The notes below the pieces were generated by a model. That model was given only the letters and a program-made list of their open reading frames with translations. It made no database searches and had not been told where the DNA came from. The position numbers and the translations under genes were made by a program. From Tetragonia tetragonoides (taxonomy: Eukaryota; Streptophyta; Magnoliopsida; Caryophyllales; Aizoaceae), in contig CM076139.1 of the NCBI GenBank assembly GCA_038025085.1, forward strand, positions 50,572,807-50,636,806: a stretch of DNA of 64,000 nucleotides. Direction: 5' to 3'. Shown here piece after piece: positions 47,531 through 58,786 of the stretch (the first letter of the stretch is position 1; each line of letters starts with the position of its first letter).

Positions 47531-48600
47531 GCTGGCAGGGGCGGATGCACACTAGTGCACCCGTGTCCATGGCCTCCAAAATTTTTTTTTTTTTTAATTT
47601 CTAAGGATAATAATAGAAAAAATAATTTTACCCAAAAGGCCCTTAAATCCTCCGTAAAATTTAATTGTGCCACCATAAAATTATTTTTCTACATACGTCA
47701 TTGGGTGCTGGGAGATAAGAGATGTACGCTGGTATTAAGCGTTGAGACATGAGCGTTGGGATAGTAAGCAAATGTCACGAAAGTTTGCATTCTTTATTAG
47801 CTTATGTGATATTTTACGTTAGTCAACTTAAACAAATACTTGTACTATCGGATTTTCATTCATTTAAGTATCTTATCGATTATCAAGTAACGCTACACAA
47901 TGTATAGCTTAGGAGGCATGTATCAAATATGACATATAAGAGTATATGAGTCATGTACAATGCGATCGTAACGATATACACATGTAGCATTCGTCATTTC
48001 ATCAGCATCACAAGATTCACGACGATATGATGCTGCACTCATGTATGATGTAATTCATCATCCAACTTATATGATCAAATCATCAGTTTTTTGCCATCAT
48101 CATGGGATATACAATTGATAAAGGGTCACAACTTTGTCCAAATCAAAGAGGAGCCTATTTTCTGATTCTCAAGTAATGTTCTTAAATAAAATCATCAATC
48201 ATGTAACCTTTTTGACCCATTTCCCCTTGAACAAACTGGATTGCATTGAAACGTTTGGATATTGCAACCGATTTTAGATTCTATAAAGTCGAGATACTCT
48301 TCTCCAAAGAAAGCCTTAAACTTAATTAAGTGATTGTGTTCAACTCAAGAAAAACAAGAATCTGTCTTAGGTACTATCTAAGCCTATTTAAACAATATTG
48401 TGAAGAATAGATTCATAACCAACCCCAAACAATACTTTATTTGTTTTGCTTTTTTTAGCACTAGTTAATGAAATGATTCGTTGCTACATTAGCCCACATA
48501 ATAAATGGGCCTCGACTTTAGAATGGAGGCCTAGCAAAACACAAGCGTCTTGGGTCTGTTCTCCTCAACTGAAAAACGTTTATATTTATCACTGAAAATT
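47531..48600. other. Intergenic stretch, no supported gene
   Basis: AT-rich sequence with an A/T homopolymer at 47582-47597 and no convincing ORF or element ends. It may hold transposon debris, but nothing specific is recognisable. Confidence 0.4.
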
Positions 48601-48603
48601 TAT

Positions 48604-48832
48604 TTTTGTTGAACTTCGTTGAATTTTGTTGAACTTTGTTGAACTTTATTTAACTTTATTTAACTTTGTTGAACTTTGTTTATTTTTGTTGAATCTTGTT
48701 GATAGTTTGTATATTGGTTAGTTTAACTTTGTTTAACTTTATTTAACTTTATTTAACTTTGTTGAAGTTTGTTGAAGTTTGCTGAAATTTGTTGAAATTT
48801 GCTGAAGTTTGCTGAAATAAACAGAAATAAGT
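48604..48832 (+). repeat. Degenerate 11-bp minisatellite, unit TTTGTTGAACT
   Basis: About twenty imperfect units of ttt(g/a)tt(g/t)aac or ttg(t/c)tgaa(g/a) run in tandem. Sub-blocks differ: units of the gttgaactttgttgaact type first, then atttaacttt units, then gctgaagtt units. Unit variants are clustered, as expected for local slippage. Confidence 0.8.
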
Positions 48833-49164
48833 TGGGGAAACCTGATATTGTCTCGATTAGTAACCAGAACTCAAACAAAATCTAAATCATCCTGAAAGTA
48901 TTTCTCAATAATAACCTGTGTAAATGTGCCATACTCGATTACAACTCCATCTAATTATACAAAAATTTGTGTGGACTTAGTCTATGGTGAAACAATAGTT
49001 TAAATCTTTTTAAATATATCTTTCATGTCCCTAAATAATTCTACTAGTGTTCTTGGTTTACGGTGGACTAAGTCCACACAAGACATGTTATTTAATTATG
49101 ATACAAATTGAATAACTAAAAGGGTCATTAATAGATTATGCACACTACTCCATACCTAATCACT

Positions 49165-49262
49165 TGAACCTGAACTCGACCCCGAACCCAATTAAACCAA
49201 ACCCAATTAAACTGAACCCAAACCCGAACCCAATTAAACCGAACCCAAACCCGAAGCCAATT
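49165..49262 (+). repeat. C-rich minisatellite, AACCCAATTAAACCGAACCC units
   Basis: Imperfect units containing cccaattaaac and gaacccaaacccg repeat four to five times. It is a short C-rich run facing a G-rich run about 50 bp further on. Confidence 0.7.
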
Positions 49263-49289
49263 GATGGCCTAGATTAGCCCACAAAACTA

Positions 49290-49840
49290 AAGGTGGAAAT
49301 CGGGCAGATCGGGTCGGGTTTGGGTCCGGTACTTCGATTTCGGGTCATTACGGGTTCGGGCAGAAGAGTAATCGGGTCGGATTGGGTCGAGTCAGATTGA
49401 TTCGGGTTTACGATGATGTCGGGTTACGGGTCAATTCGGGTTGGGTCAGTTCGGATTTCGGTTAAGTGGGATTCGGGTTAGTTCAATTTTCGGGTCATAT
49501 CAGGTCAAATTTATTTCATGTTTCAGAGCATATAAAGCGGAAAATAATATGAAAAACACAATTTTATATAAAATTTTGAATATTATGTCATTACGAGTCG
49601 GATATATTCGGGTTTCGGGTAGAGTCGGTTCGGGTTCATTTCGGTTTCAGGTAACTTCGGGGTCGGGAGGTATCGGTTTCGGGTCAATTCGGAGAACGGG
49701 TGTTGTCGGATGGGACCGGGTCAGGTCAGGTCGGGTCAATTTCGGATAATGAAAATTGATACATTTTCAAATGTCGAACAAGTCTAATATCGGACAGCTC
49801 GAATCGATTATCTCGAGTCGGGTCGGGTTTTGCCAACTCT
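49290..49840 (+). repeat. G-rich region of GGGTCGG/CGGGTT words
   Basis: Words such as gggtcgggt, cgggttcgg and tcgggtca recur across ~550 bp, almost all on one strand, around an AT-rich core (49490-49600). The left edge reads ggtggaaatcggg and the right edge, inverted, reads agttggcaaaaccc, so this may be a DNA element with weak inverted ends. The open frame 49441-49749 is low-complexity and not a real gene. Confidence 0.6.
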
Positions 49841-50042
49841 CAATTCGGCGGTGACAAAACTAATGGGTCTTCTACAGAAAAATAAAATCAAGTCCGAGAA
49901 AAACAAACGGCTCATCGAAGAATAAGATAAGGTAATGTTTCCCTCTTCTCTCTCACTCTTGTCATTCTTTACAACTGCAGAGCTCTTTTCATGTCAATTA
50001 ACCCAATTTAACCCTCAATTTGTAGCTCCATATCATTCAACA

Positions 50043-53000
50043 ATGGCGGTAGCTACATCAACAAGCTTCAATTTAATGGTATCATTCAGAGGTCTATCAC
50101 TAAGTTCAAGTTCCTCATCTTCATTCGTCAAAGGCGATTTTGGCGTTTCCAATCTCTCTCTTCCCAGAAAATCCCCTCTCTCAATTTCGCCATTTCCGTT
50201 GACAATTGAGTCTGCTCACAAAAAGGGAGCTGGAAGTACTAAAAACGGTAGAGATTCTAAGGGACAAAGACTTGGTGTCAAGATTTATGGTGACCAAGTT
50301 GCTAAACCTGGCGCCATTATTGTTCGACAACGTGGAACTAAGGTAATTTTTTGAAACCCTAATTTATTGGTTTTGGTGTAAAGATTGGAAGTTTAGCTTT
50401 TTATTGTTTTATTTCGAGTACTGGAAGTTGTTCAGTAGTGAATGATGTGCATTATTTAAGTATGATTTTGGTGGTGTAAGTTTGATGATAAATTGAACAA
50501 ATTTCCTCCAACTTCATATAAGAACACAATTAGCATTTGGCTGTGTAACTCGCTTGTATGTGGTTTATATGTTATTATGTTGAGACAGAACATGTATCTA
50601 TTGAAAAGTTTGTTCTCTATGTAGCTCATATGGTTAATTGTTGAACTGATGACCGTTATGGAATTTGTAAGATTGTGGGAATTCAGCTTGTTTGTTGTTT
50701 GATTTGATTTGAGGAAGCTGTTTATTAGTGAATGATGTGATGTGCATTATTTGAGCATTATTTTAGTGGTGTAAGTGAAGCTCATTTGATGATAAAAAAA
50801 TTGAACAAACTTGAACAAATTTTCTCCAACTTCATGTATGACACGAAGCAAATTCGAACATGAGGGCATTTGGCTGTGTAGTTGACTTATATGTTGTGTA
50901 TATGTTATGTTACAACAAAAGATGTTTCTATTGAAATGTTTGCTCTGTATGTAACTCATGTGCTTAATTGTTTAGTCGATGATTGTTTGAACCCTAATTT
51001 CTTGGTATTCATAAGATTGTGGAAATTCGGCTTGTTTGTGGTTTGATTTGCACCCTGGAAGTTGTTTAGTAGTGAATGATGTGATGCGCAGTATTCGAGC
51101 ATTATTTTAGTTAGTGAAGCTCATTTGATGATAAAGAACAAACATGAACATATTTTCTCCAAGTGCATATGGGACTATGGGAGCGCAAGGAGAATTCGAA
51201 CAGGATGGCATTTGGCTGTGTAGTTAGTTCACCTATATTAGTTATATGTAGTGTGTATGTTATAATGCTGCAACAAAAGATGTTTCTATTGAAATGTTTG
51301 TTCTCTATGTAACCCATATGGTTAATTGTTGAGTCGATGATCCTTCGAACGTTAATTACTTGAAATTGGTAAATTTGTGGGATTTCAGCAATTTTTGATG
51401 TTTGATTTGGTCCCTCAGTGGAAGTTGTTTAGGACTCTATTCGTGGATGATATATGTATGTTGATTTTTGTGGATTAAGTTTTTGGTTAGTGGTGTGTGA
51501 CTGTGTGTAACTGAAACTTGAACAAATTCTCTAAGGTCATATAATAAACATGGAGAATTCGAACAAGATGGCATTTGGGCCTGGGTACTTTAGCTCACTT
51601 ATGTAATTTTGTAACAATATGTTTTTGTTGACATGTTTGCTCTCCATGAAATTCAATTGGTTATTATTGAGTCGATGGTCAATCGTTATCTTCGATTAGT
51701 CTTGTAAACATATTGTCTCACTTTAATGAAACTTTCGCATCAAATGTGTTACACATGCCCAAATCATGATATTAAATATCGGCCGCGACGTATCGTATTG
51801 GCCGTATCGTATCGGTTTTTGAGGTCGCCGATACGCGATATCCCGCTACGTAACGTTGTTTATTATTTGGCCAATACTTGACCAATACGGCCGATGCACG
51901 GCCGCTATATGACCGATACGGCCGATAAATGGCCGATACGGGAGATATAGTTGATACAAAAATTTATGCTGCGACAAGCACGACTTGATACGCATCGCCG
52001 ATATCAGTCCGCTTCCGCGATGTCGCGACCGTTTTCGCGATCGCGACCGATACCGCGATTTCGAACCATGGCCCAAATGCCATCTTGGTAGGAGTAGGAG
52101 TAGGACATAAGAAGGTCATATAAGTAATAATTTGTTAATGTTTGGAAATTTGACATATGAGGCTTTGACTATTGGTTGAGACTGATACTACTTGCAGCAA
52201 AAACTCAATCTAATGAATTTTATTGTTTATAGCATACAATTGCGTTTTTGTTGTACCGCTTTTCTGTCATTTATCACATCATTGTCATCCCTTCTACTCT
52301 TGCTGTTATTTGTCAAATTTTCTGTTTGGACATGTCTTTCTTGTAGTATAATGGCCTTCGTCGCTTTTTGTAATATGTTTTTCTTGGTCGATTATTGAAG
52401 CACCAAATCATGTTGCTTGTGGAAAATCTTGACACTCTTTTGTCCGCCTTTTTCAATGGGTCGACTATCTTGCTTAAGATTTTGTATATTATATCCTGCG
52501 TTACATTCATATATTGCATTTTATGCATTCACTTGTACTCCAAAGTTATCTTAAAACCACTAACACGTGTATGTTTCTCAATACTCTTATTGATAATAGA
52601 TCTTTTCGCTACAATGTCACAAGCCAAATGCAATTTACTAAGCTACTTCTAGATAACATCTTGGAAGAGGTTCAACTCACCTCATTGCTCATTCCTTCTC
52701 TTAGATTTGTTCACATGATATAACACCTCTCAGTTGGCACCTAGAGGAAGTGAATGTAACATTTTGAAATTGCAATATATGGTTGTAAGGACTGCTATTG
52801 GTTTCTGAAATGACTTACTGTCATTTCCTTGGGTGTGGTGGAACTTTAGAGAGCCAAAATGTGAGCTCAGTGATGCTTCATTTATGTGAAAACGAATGTA
52901 AGAACTGATCTTTCCTCAAATGATGTGGAAACCGCTTTCTGATTATTAAAGTTTAGGTTTTTAGCTTCAAGAATTTTGTTACCAATCAAATTGTGGGTGA

Positions 53001-53638
53001 ATTATCACGTGTTTTATGTTCACATTGTCAATCCTTATGCACATTTCCGAACTCTGTTTCCTTGGGCCCTCGTGAGCTTTACTACTCGTATAACCCAATA
53101 TAACACATCCATTCTCTTCCCTCGTAATAACACCTCTCTCTAATGTGCTATGAGATTATATGTAGTATTTTACGTACTATGTGCTTTTTTATTTCCATGT
53201 TTGTTTGTTCTTTTTTTTTTTTTCTTCTTGTATTGATTTCCCCGTTTCCTGCATTGCATACTTGTTTCCAGTTCCATCCGGGGAAGAATGTTGGACTTGG
53301 CAAGGACTACACAATATTCTCTTTAATTGATGGTTTGGTGAAATTTGAGAAGTTTGGTCCAGACAAGAAAAAGGTTAGTTTCACTTCCTTCTGTAGGCCC
53401 TGCAACCTTTGATATTGATTATCTACCCAGATTGATGTTATGGCTATGTTTACAGATCAGTGTTTACCCACGAGAAGTACAGCCTGAAAACCCAAACAGT
53501 TACAGGGCTAGGAAAAGAGAGGCTTTCAGGCTACAGCGCGAGAAAAAGAAGGCAAGGAGGGAAGGGCTCTTCCTTGAGTCAGAACTCGTGCTGGCAACCG
53601 CTGATGCTGAAATCACCAATGATAATCCAGTTTGCTGA
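50043..53638 (+). CDS. RPL27: Chloroplast 50S ribosomal protein bL27, nuclear-encoded, three exons
   Basis: Exons: 50043-50342, 53272-53373 and 53456-53638; all junctions are phase 0 and GT-AG; 194 residues. Residues 1-57 are a Ser-rich chloroplast transit peptide (run of Ser at 20-27). The mature part begins at the typical '[23 protein letters not shown]' block (written here only as residues 58-80), followed by '[11 protein letters not shown]', '[16 protein letters not shown]' and 'VYPRE'. bL27's N-terminal tail reaches the peptidyl-transferase centre and helps place tRNA. A basic C-terminal extension (residues ~145-194) is longer than in bacteria, as in plastid forms. Intron 1 is 2.9 kb and contains near-duplicate segments and a CpG-rich MITE. 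The ATG in caacaATGGCG is the start. Confidence 0.95.
50380..51700 (+). repeat. Tandem diverged ~300-bp duplications in RPL27 intron 1
   Basis: A block containing 'tttagtagtgaatgatgtg', 'gaagctcatttgatgataaa', 'gaacaaa-tttctccaacttcat', 'catttggctgtgtagtt', 'tgtttctattgaaa-gtttg' and 'taattgttgagtcgatgat' recurs three to four times, from about 50430, 50720, 51060 and more weakly 51420. Copies are clearly diverged. This suggests old tandem duplication within the intron. Confidence 0.75.
51765..52070. mobile_element. hAT-type MITE 2, CpG-word-rich, RPL27 intron 1
   Basis: It is a relative of the element at 30338-30778. The left end is CATGATATTAAATATCGG; the inverted right end is CATGGTTCGAAATCGCGG. 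A perfect 8-bp target duplication, gcccaaat, flanks it (51757-51764 and 52071-52078). It is 306 bp long. The interior repeats the words ggccgatacggccgata and contains 'ttttgaggtcgccg', matched by 'ttttgagctcgccg' in the first element. The right ends share cgcgatcgcgacc. There is no coding capacity. Confidence 0.85.
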
Positions 53639-54100
53639 CTCCGAAGTCAGTTATGAGCTGGCTTTTCAATGTTTCCCCTGCTTTCTGCACATTTTTTGTT
53701 CTTATAAAGTTAAAATTACGGCTTCAGCTGTCTGTTACATCATTTGCAGAAATGGCTGAACTGCCGGCTACTTATGACCAGAAGCTGCTAGAATTTACCA
53801 ATTATCAATCAATAGATGAGCGGTTCCTTTTTGTAGACTGGTTACATAGAAATGGGTCAATGTACAGCACTGTCCATTATGTGATTAAGTTTTGTGATTT
53901 GCATCAGGTCCAATAATGTGGTGAAATTTCACTATTTCAGTTGTGCATCCATTCGGTAATGGCACAATGTTGCAGTGACATGACCACAAAGAGTATGTTT
54001 AGCCTAACTTGTAAATAGATTCTATGTTTCCCCATATTTTCCCTCACAAATTAGTGAATCACCCTCTTCATCTCCTCCTCACCCCCATTTTCAGCTTCTA
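53639..54100 (+). other. RPL27 3' region
   Basis: Probable 3' UTR and spacer. Open frames here are not supported by protein character. Confidence 0.4.
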
Positions 54101-54102
54101 AA

Positions 54103-54243
54103 AAGTTTAAAACACCCACTCTAGCCTAGAGTCATACACCATAGTGTACCATGACCAAGAGAACTCGACAAGATATGCCTTACTAATTGGCTGGGCCAAT
54201 AATGGTTGGCAATCAATTACATACAGTAATCTGTGTTGCATGG
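54103..54243 (+). repeat. Isolated copy of the 55-kb repeat unit
   Basis: Shares, in the same order, 'tagcctagagtcatacacca', 'accatgacca-gagaac', 'aagatatgcc', 'aattggctgggccaataatgg' and 'caatcaatta' with the array at 55070-55715, but stands ~0.9 kb away. Confidence 0.75.
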
Positions 54244-55069
54244 ACCCTTTTCTCATCAGTCTTTTTTCTCTCCTCTCCCACCCTGCACACCGACACAAAT
54301 CACACAACACAACCCCGTCATGTACATTCTATCTCCAGTACTCCTCTGATTCATGAAAATTTTTACACTTTTGTTTTTCGGTTTGCCTCATGGAAATCTT
54401 GACGTTTCCTTATGTGATATTATTTTTGAAATTTATTTCCTATTTTTCCCTTCCTTACTTCTCACTCCCATGTGCTATTCCAAGGGCATGGTTGGAACAA
54501 TTATGCCCAAATACTTTTTCCTTGGTCTTTGTTTCATTCTCAAGTGTAAAGATTTTTATGGACCGAAAGGAGTACAATCAAGTATACAACGGAGCTTTGT
54601 TTTTTTGTTGGGAAGGATGACAGACAGTAGTAGGCACCAGCACAAATAATGACAGTAACATAACTGAGCTTCAAACCACCAATTATCTACATTCAATCGT
54701 ATTCAAGCACTAACTAACAAGTTGGGGATATTGCAAAAAGCATCACAAAGCACGAACCCATGGTAAACTATGTTATATTTGTAATCTGAAAACAGTTTTC
54801 CCGCGTTTTTACATTTTTTATTGTTTGGTTGACAAAAAAAAAAAAAAAAGTTTTTAGGAGAGGAAACATTTTTACCTATATGGTGAAAATGTTTTCCTTT
54901 CAAAAACAAGGGGAGGAAGTGGTTGTTCATTTATGTTGAAAATCTTTATAATTTTTCATTAAATGGTCAAAATTTGTTAAGTTTGACCCCAAAAAATTTA
55001 ATATAAAATACTTATTTGTCGTCTAAAGAAATTAGTACGTACAGAAAAATTTGTACGATAAGTGTATAC

Positions 55070-55715
55070 ACTAGTACTACAGAGTACAGACTACTAGCCT
55101 AGAGTCATTCATACACCATAGTGTACCACACGGTCCACGACCACGAGAACCGTAGAATATAGGCCTAAAAATTCGATCAGCATAAAATACTTATTTTTTG
55201 TCTAAAGAAACTATTACGTACAGAAAAATTTGTACGACAAGTGTGTACATTAGTACTATAGAGTACAGACTACTAGCCTAGTCATACATACACCATAGCA
55301 TACCAAACGGTCCACGACCACGAAAATTGTAGAAGATAGGCCTATTCAATTGGCTGGGGCCAATAATGGTTAACAATCAATTAATACATTATTACAGTAA
55401 TTCGTGTTGCAAGGACTGTAACTCTGTTATTCTTGAAAGAACAGCATCCTTACTCGTCCACGACCACGAGAACTGGAGAAGATATGCCTAATCAATTGGA
55501 CGGGGCCAATTATGATTAACAATCAATTAGTACATTATTATAATAATCCATGTTGCAAGGACTTCAACTCTATTGTTCTTGATCGAAGGAACAACAGAGG
55601 ATTCTCACCCGTTCACGACCATGAGAACAGGAGAAGATAGGCCTAATCAATTGGCTGGGGCCAATAATGGTTAGCAATCAATTACATTACATTAATCCGT
55701 GTTACATTTCTCATC
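55070..55715 (+). repeat. Degenerate tandem repeat, units of ~146-177 bp
   Basis: The anchor word (t)ccacgacca(c)gagaa falls at 55134, 55311, 55457 and 55612. After it, units share agaagataggcct, aattggctggggccaataat, aacaatcaatta and gtgttgcaagg. Unit length varies and copies are diverged. Confidence 0.8.
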
Positions 55716-55864
55716 AGTCATTTCCCAAACTTTCCACGTTTTTATTGAACTTTCAAGCAAGCAACACGTGTCCTACTTGATTGACTAATCAATTATTTGC
55801 ATCCATCGTTTCAGTAACGTAGCTGAGCTTGAAAGCATCAATAATTTGCATCCATGGTTTCAGT

Positions 55865-55867
<3 letters not shown>

Positions 55868-55937
<70 letters not shown>
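55868..55937 (+). repeat. (ATT)n microsatellite
   Basis: About 22 ATT units in an almost perfect run. Likely polymorphic. Confidence 0.95.
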
Positions 55938-56988
55938 CTTTTGGTAACAAGAGACCGTTTTATCAAACAGAAGAAATTAAAGAGCTAATAAGCTCAAACA
56001 TTTGAAGTAGGAGCCTTTTTTGATAAGGTATTGGACTATTGTATATTAGTAAGCTTTGGTTTGGCTTAAAACAATGTGAAATTTTTGTTTATATATTTTG
56101 ATATTATAATGAATCGTCGTCGGATTTCATGAATTAATAGCTTATATATATTATGAAGTTATGAACCACCGATTCATGTTTCAACTTTCACGAGCTGTTG
56201 GATGCAATATAGAAGTATGTCTTAGAGATTGTAATACTATCCGCTCATGTTGTATAAACCATTCAAGTCATAATAAGTTAATTAACATTCAATTTCAAAA
56301 CAAGTTTAGTTTAATACTTCATGTGTTATTTTATTTTTGTTATTTTGGGTAGTTGTTAGTTGATAATTAGGCATTCGCCTTTTCTGTGGCATAATAAAAT
56401 TTAATTATCAAATTTAAAAATTGGACATTCTTTTTATTATTAAATCGGATAAGCATATAGCAAGTAGTATCCAATACAAGAACGCCTTATGCACCATGAT
56501 CACTTCCACGTAACTCTTATCTGGTGGATTTAATTATTATAACAACATTCTACCTGATATTTTGATCTGGTTTCGATATCGATATTAAGTAGCTTATATT
56601 TCTGTTTAAACCTAATTCTCATGTGGTGGATGCAATTATTAAAAAATGGATCGATACCGCTCCCATATAAATGTGATAGATGCCCGATAAGACACCCCAT
56701 GATTTTTTTTTTTTTTTTTTTTTTGAGGAAATAGGCTTTGGAAGACTCATTTTATATAATCACAACAATCAAACTAACTTCCTCTGAGAATTCTCTTCTA
56801 AAATCGTTAAAGATTAAGAGAGGCATACTACTGTATCAATTAACTATCTTAATGGAGAAGAATTCAACCACCATTCAGCTGGCTTTTTTAGTGTTCTTTC
56901 TGCTAGCTTTTTCAGGTTTTTGGTAGTTTGCTTATTACTAGCTATATACAAATGTCTATAGAAAAATACTCCTAAAGTTCATTGCTTA
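55938..56988. other. AT-rich intergenic stretch
   Basis: No gene is supported; short open frames at 56161 and 56738 lack recognisable features. There is a T-run at about 56704-56724. Confidence 0.4.
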
Positions 56989-57245
56989 CAACTCCCTCTG
57001 TTCCAATGAAACACAATCACTTTACTAAAATGGTTGTTTTATACTAACACTACCATTTCTCTATTTGGTAAACAATTAACTAGTCAAATACCATTTCACC
57101 ATTACTTATTGTAAGATAAAAACCTCCCCATACCCTCACTAACAAAGCGATGTTGAGGGTATAAGGGGAAAACAAGTGCCAAAATCAGTTTATTTTGGTC
57201 TTTATGCCAAAAACAAAAGGTAGTGTTTCATTGGAACGGGAGAAG
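56989..57245. mobile_element. Stowaway-like MITE, 257 bp, TA target duplication
   Basis: The left end reads caactccctctgttccaatg and the right end is the inverse of cttctcccgttccaatgaaa, so the terminal inverted repeat (CTCCC..GTTCCAATGAAACAC) is nearly perfect apart from a short indel. TA flanks it on both sides (56987-56988 and 57246-57247). Size, termini and TA duplication fit a Tc1/mariner-derived Stowaway MITE. No coding sequence. Confidence 0.8.
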
Positions 57246-57294
57246 TACGTTTTTACGAGTATATAATAACTAAATATAATATATTATTGTCGCA

Positions 57295-57505
57295 ATGCAC
57301 GCAGCTCCAACATTTGCGAAAATGCAAGAAGCAACCACCACATTGTCAATAGCTGACATTACTGAAGTAGTGCAAGAACTGACAAAACACCAGCTTGAAG
57401 CAGCATTTGATGCTTACAGGCGCAACAAGAAGGGGGTGATATCGATGGCGAGGGAAACAAGAAACACAATCAACTGTAATGGGCGCAGGGTGCATTGTGA
57501 TATAT
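57295..57505 (+). pseudogene. Short open frame interrupted by the copia insertion, function unknown
   Basis: A 70-codon open stretch (starting MHAAPTFAKMQEATTTL) with hydrophilic, helix-like character runs straight into the left LTR. Reading across the empty site (one TSD copy) continues into 62448 onward for about 37 more codons before a stop at about 62560. I do not recognise it. It may be a gene fragment broken by the element, an exon of an unseen gene, or chance. Confidence 0.3.
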
Positions 57506-57719
57506 TGTTACGAGATCTTACCGAGATTTTAGGCGTGACTTATGGAAAGTTCGGTTGCGCCTGAATATGAAAAGTTATCATAGAGTTTGATATTGCTTAG
57601 GATTGTTTCCTTATACAATTTGTTTTCATATTCTAAAAGATATGTATAGATACTAGGGCTGTATATATATACTCGGTGATAATCAATACAAACACAAGCT
57701 TTTCGCCTCAATCTTAACA
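57506..57719 (+). repeat. Copia 5' LTR (214 bp)
   Basis: Begins tgttacgagatcttaccgag and ends aatcttaaca. It contains a TATA-like run (tgtatatatatactcgg) in its 3' half that could serve as the promoter. Confidence 0.95.
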
Positions 57720-57790
57720 TGGTATCAAAGCGTGAAAGATCCTTAAACAAACCCTAAACAAAAAAACTCAAAAACCTTAAAACCTAAACA

Positions 57791-58786
57791 ATGGCCGTGG
57801 AAGATCCACCACCAAAAATTGACTCAGAATCCCCTTATTTCCTAGGTCCTCAAGATAGATCTGGTGATTTTATTAGTGCAGCCAAATTTAATAGCGAAAA
57901 TTATGATGATTGGGCTAGTGAAATTGAGATGGCCCTTCAAGCTCGAAGAAAGTTCGGATTTTTAGATGGTACGATTGTATCTCCAACACCTCCTTGCACA
58001 CAAGATGATTGGAATACAACTCAAGCCATGTTGGTATCTTGGATTATGAATACCATCACAGCAGAAGTTAAAAGTACCCTGTCCAAGTATAAAGACGCCA
58101 GGTGTCTATGGGAGACGCTTAAGGAGCAATTTGCTCTTACGAATGGACCACAAATACAGCAGTTGAAGGCAGTCATCTCTGACTGTAAGCAAACCAAATC
58201 CATGTCAGTTGCTTCATACTATGGAAAACTCACGGTTCTATGGGAGGAATTGCATAATCATGAACCCTTGATTACTTGTTCTTGCTGTGCAAAGTGTACT
58301 GCGAGTCTTGAACATGAGCGTTGCCGTGCAAAGGACATGCTCCATGAATTTTTGATGGGTTTATATACTCCATCTTATGGTCCTTTGCGATCAAATATTC
58401 TTGCTCAAGATCCTTTGCCCTCACTCAGCCGTGCCTACCAGCTTGTTATTCAAGATAAACGAGTCAGAACATCTTCGGCTCTGCCCGAGGAGAAGTCCGA
58501 AGTTGTTGGTTTTTCTGTGCAAACTAGTGGGCGCACACGAGGCAAAATAGAGAAACCTGATAAATCACGTCTATCCTGCACCTACTGTAAGAAGACAGGC
58601 CACGAAGTAACTAATTGCTTCGAAATTCATGGATATCCAGAATGGTGGGAGGATCGTGTGAAGTCTGACAGCGGATCAGGTATGACTAAACTGATGATTG
58701 GTCGTAACCAACAATCAACGACCTCTTCTTCTTCTCTTGCGACAGGACGTGATCGGGGGGGGAGGGGGTCCGTGCCAATGTTGTAG
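57791..58786 (+). pseudogene. Copia gag, shifted out of frame with pol
   Basis: A 331-residue open frame starts 71 bp after the LTR at an ATG. It has a UBN2-type capsid region ('NYDDWASEIEMALQARRKFGFLDG', given by position 37-60) and a CCHC zinc knuckle CTYCKKTGHEVTNC (C-x2-C-x4-H-x4-C). The protein then runs into a G-rich run at 58755-58768, after which protease lies in another frame, so the continuous gag-pol protein is broken, most simply by a one-base indel in the G-run. Confidence 0.88.

Noticed and set aside
49441..49749. 102-codon open frame with Gly/Arg/Ser-rich sequence
   Set aside because: It is the translation of CGGGT-type low-complexity repeats, with no homologous protein character.
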